From contig JASANG010003746.1 of the NCBI GenBank assembly GCA_030248215.1, forward strand, positions 1 to 64,000: a DNA stretch of 64,000 nt; not shown here. The letters run 5' to 3'. The stretch's first letter is position 1. More notes on this DNA, generated by a model. That model made no database searches. It was not told where the DNA came from and saw nothing but the letters and a program-made list of their open reading frames with translations. Source of the stretch: Enoplolaimus lenunculus (Eukaryota > Nematoda > Enoplea > Enoplida > Thoracostomopsidae).

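Noticed and set aside
1-64000. CRISPR arrays, operons or bacterial genes
   Set aside because: The direct repeats seen are tandem without spacers, and the gene has canonical spliceosomal introns. The window is eukaryotic.

Overview
The window is almost entirely one animal gene read left to right on the + strand: a nematode-type neuron navigator (UNC-53 / NAV1-3 family). It begins in the serine-rich middle of the protein and runs off the right edge inside the C-terminal AAA+ ATPase domain. The CH domain and first exons of the long form lie to the left of the window, and the last exons lie to the right. I place 23 exons. Each has AG/GT borders and each junction is phase-consistent with the next. 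Together they give about 1,536 codons. The strongest family matches are the GYMSDGD / GYLSEGG repeat pair, the DSSSLSSGVSENIDEISTDDL block, the two coiled coils, the basic SW-LRSSF motif, and an AAA+ module with Walker A, Walker B and sensor-1 signatures.

The organism is most likely a nematode. The gene is UNC-53-like, the splice acceptors are short and T-rich, ending in CAG or TAG, and many dispersed repeats carry TTAGGC-like hexamers, the nematode telomere unit. The introns are very large (up to about 27 kb) and packed with repeats, which does not fit compact Caenorhabditis-like genomes. A clade I worm with a big genome, such as a mermithid, would fit. This placement is an inference.

Layout: 1-988 is upstream intron with a 45-bp tandem repeat. 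Exon 1 is at 989-1177. A 13.6-kb repeat-rich intron follows, with three possible extra exons. Exons 2-3 are at 14770-15915. A 27-kb intron follows, and inside it lies a large second start exon (38593-39233) whose donor phase fits exon 4. Exons 4-9 (43136-52653) code a disordered, glutamine-rich region. Exons 10-16 code coiled coils and a basic segment. Exons 17-19 code the pre-AAA beta-rich region, and exons 20-23 code the ATPase core. A 30-nt candidate microexon lies at 56498-56527.

The introns hold at least six families of short non-autonomous DNA transposons (MITEs). Many are intact enough to show terminal inverted repeats and target-site duplications: several hAT-like families (8-bp duplications), a TA-flanked family, a TTA-flanked family, and a TTAA-flanked family that carries a tRNA-like sequence. 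Several are nested. I found no convincing second protein-coding gene on either strand, and no rRNA, CRISPR or bacterial features.
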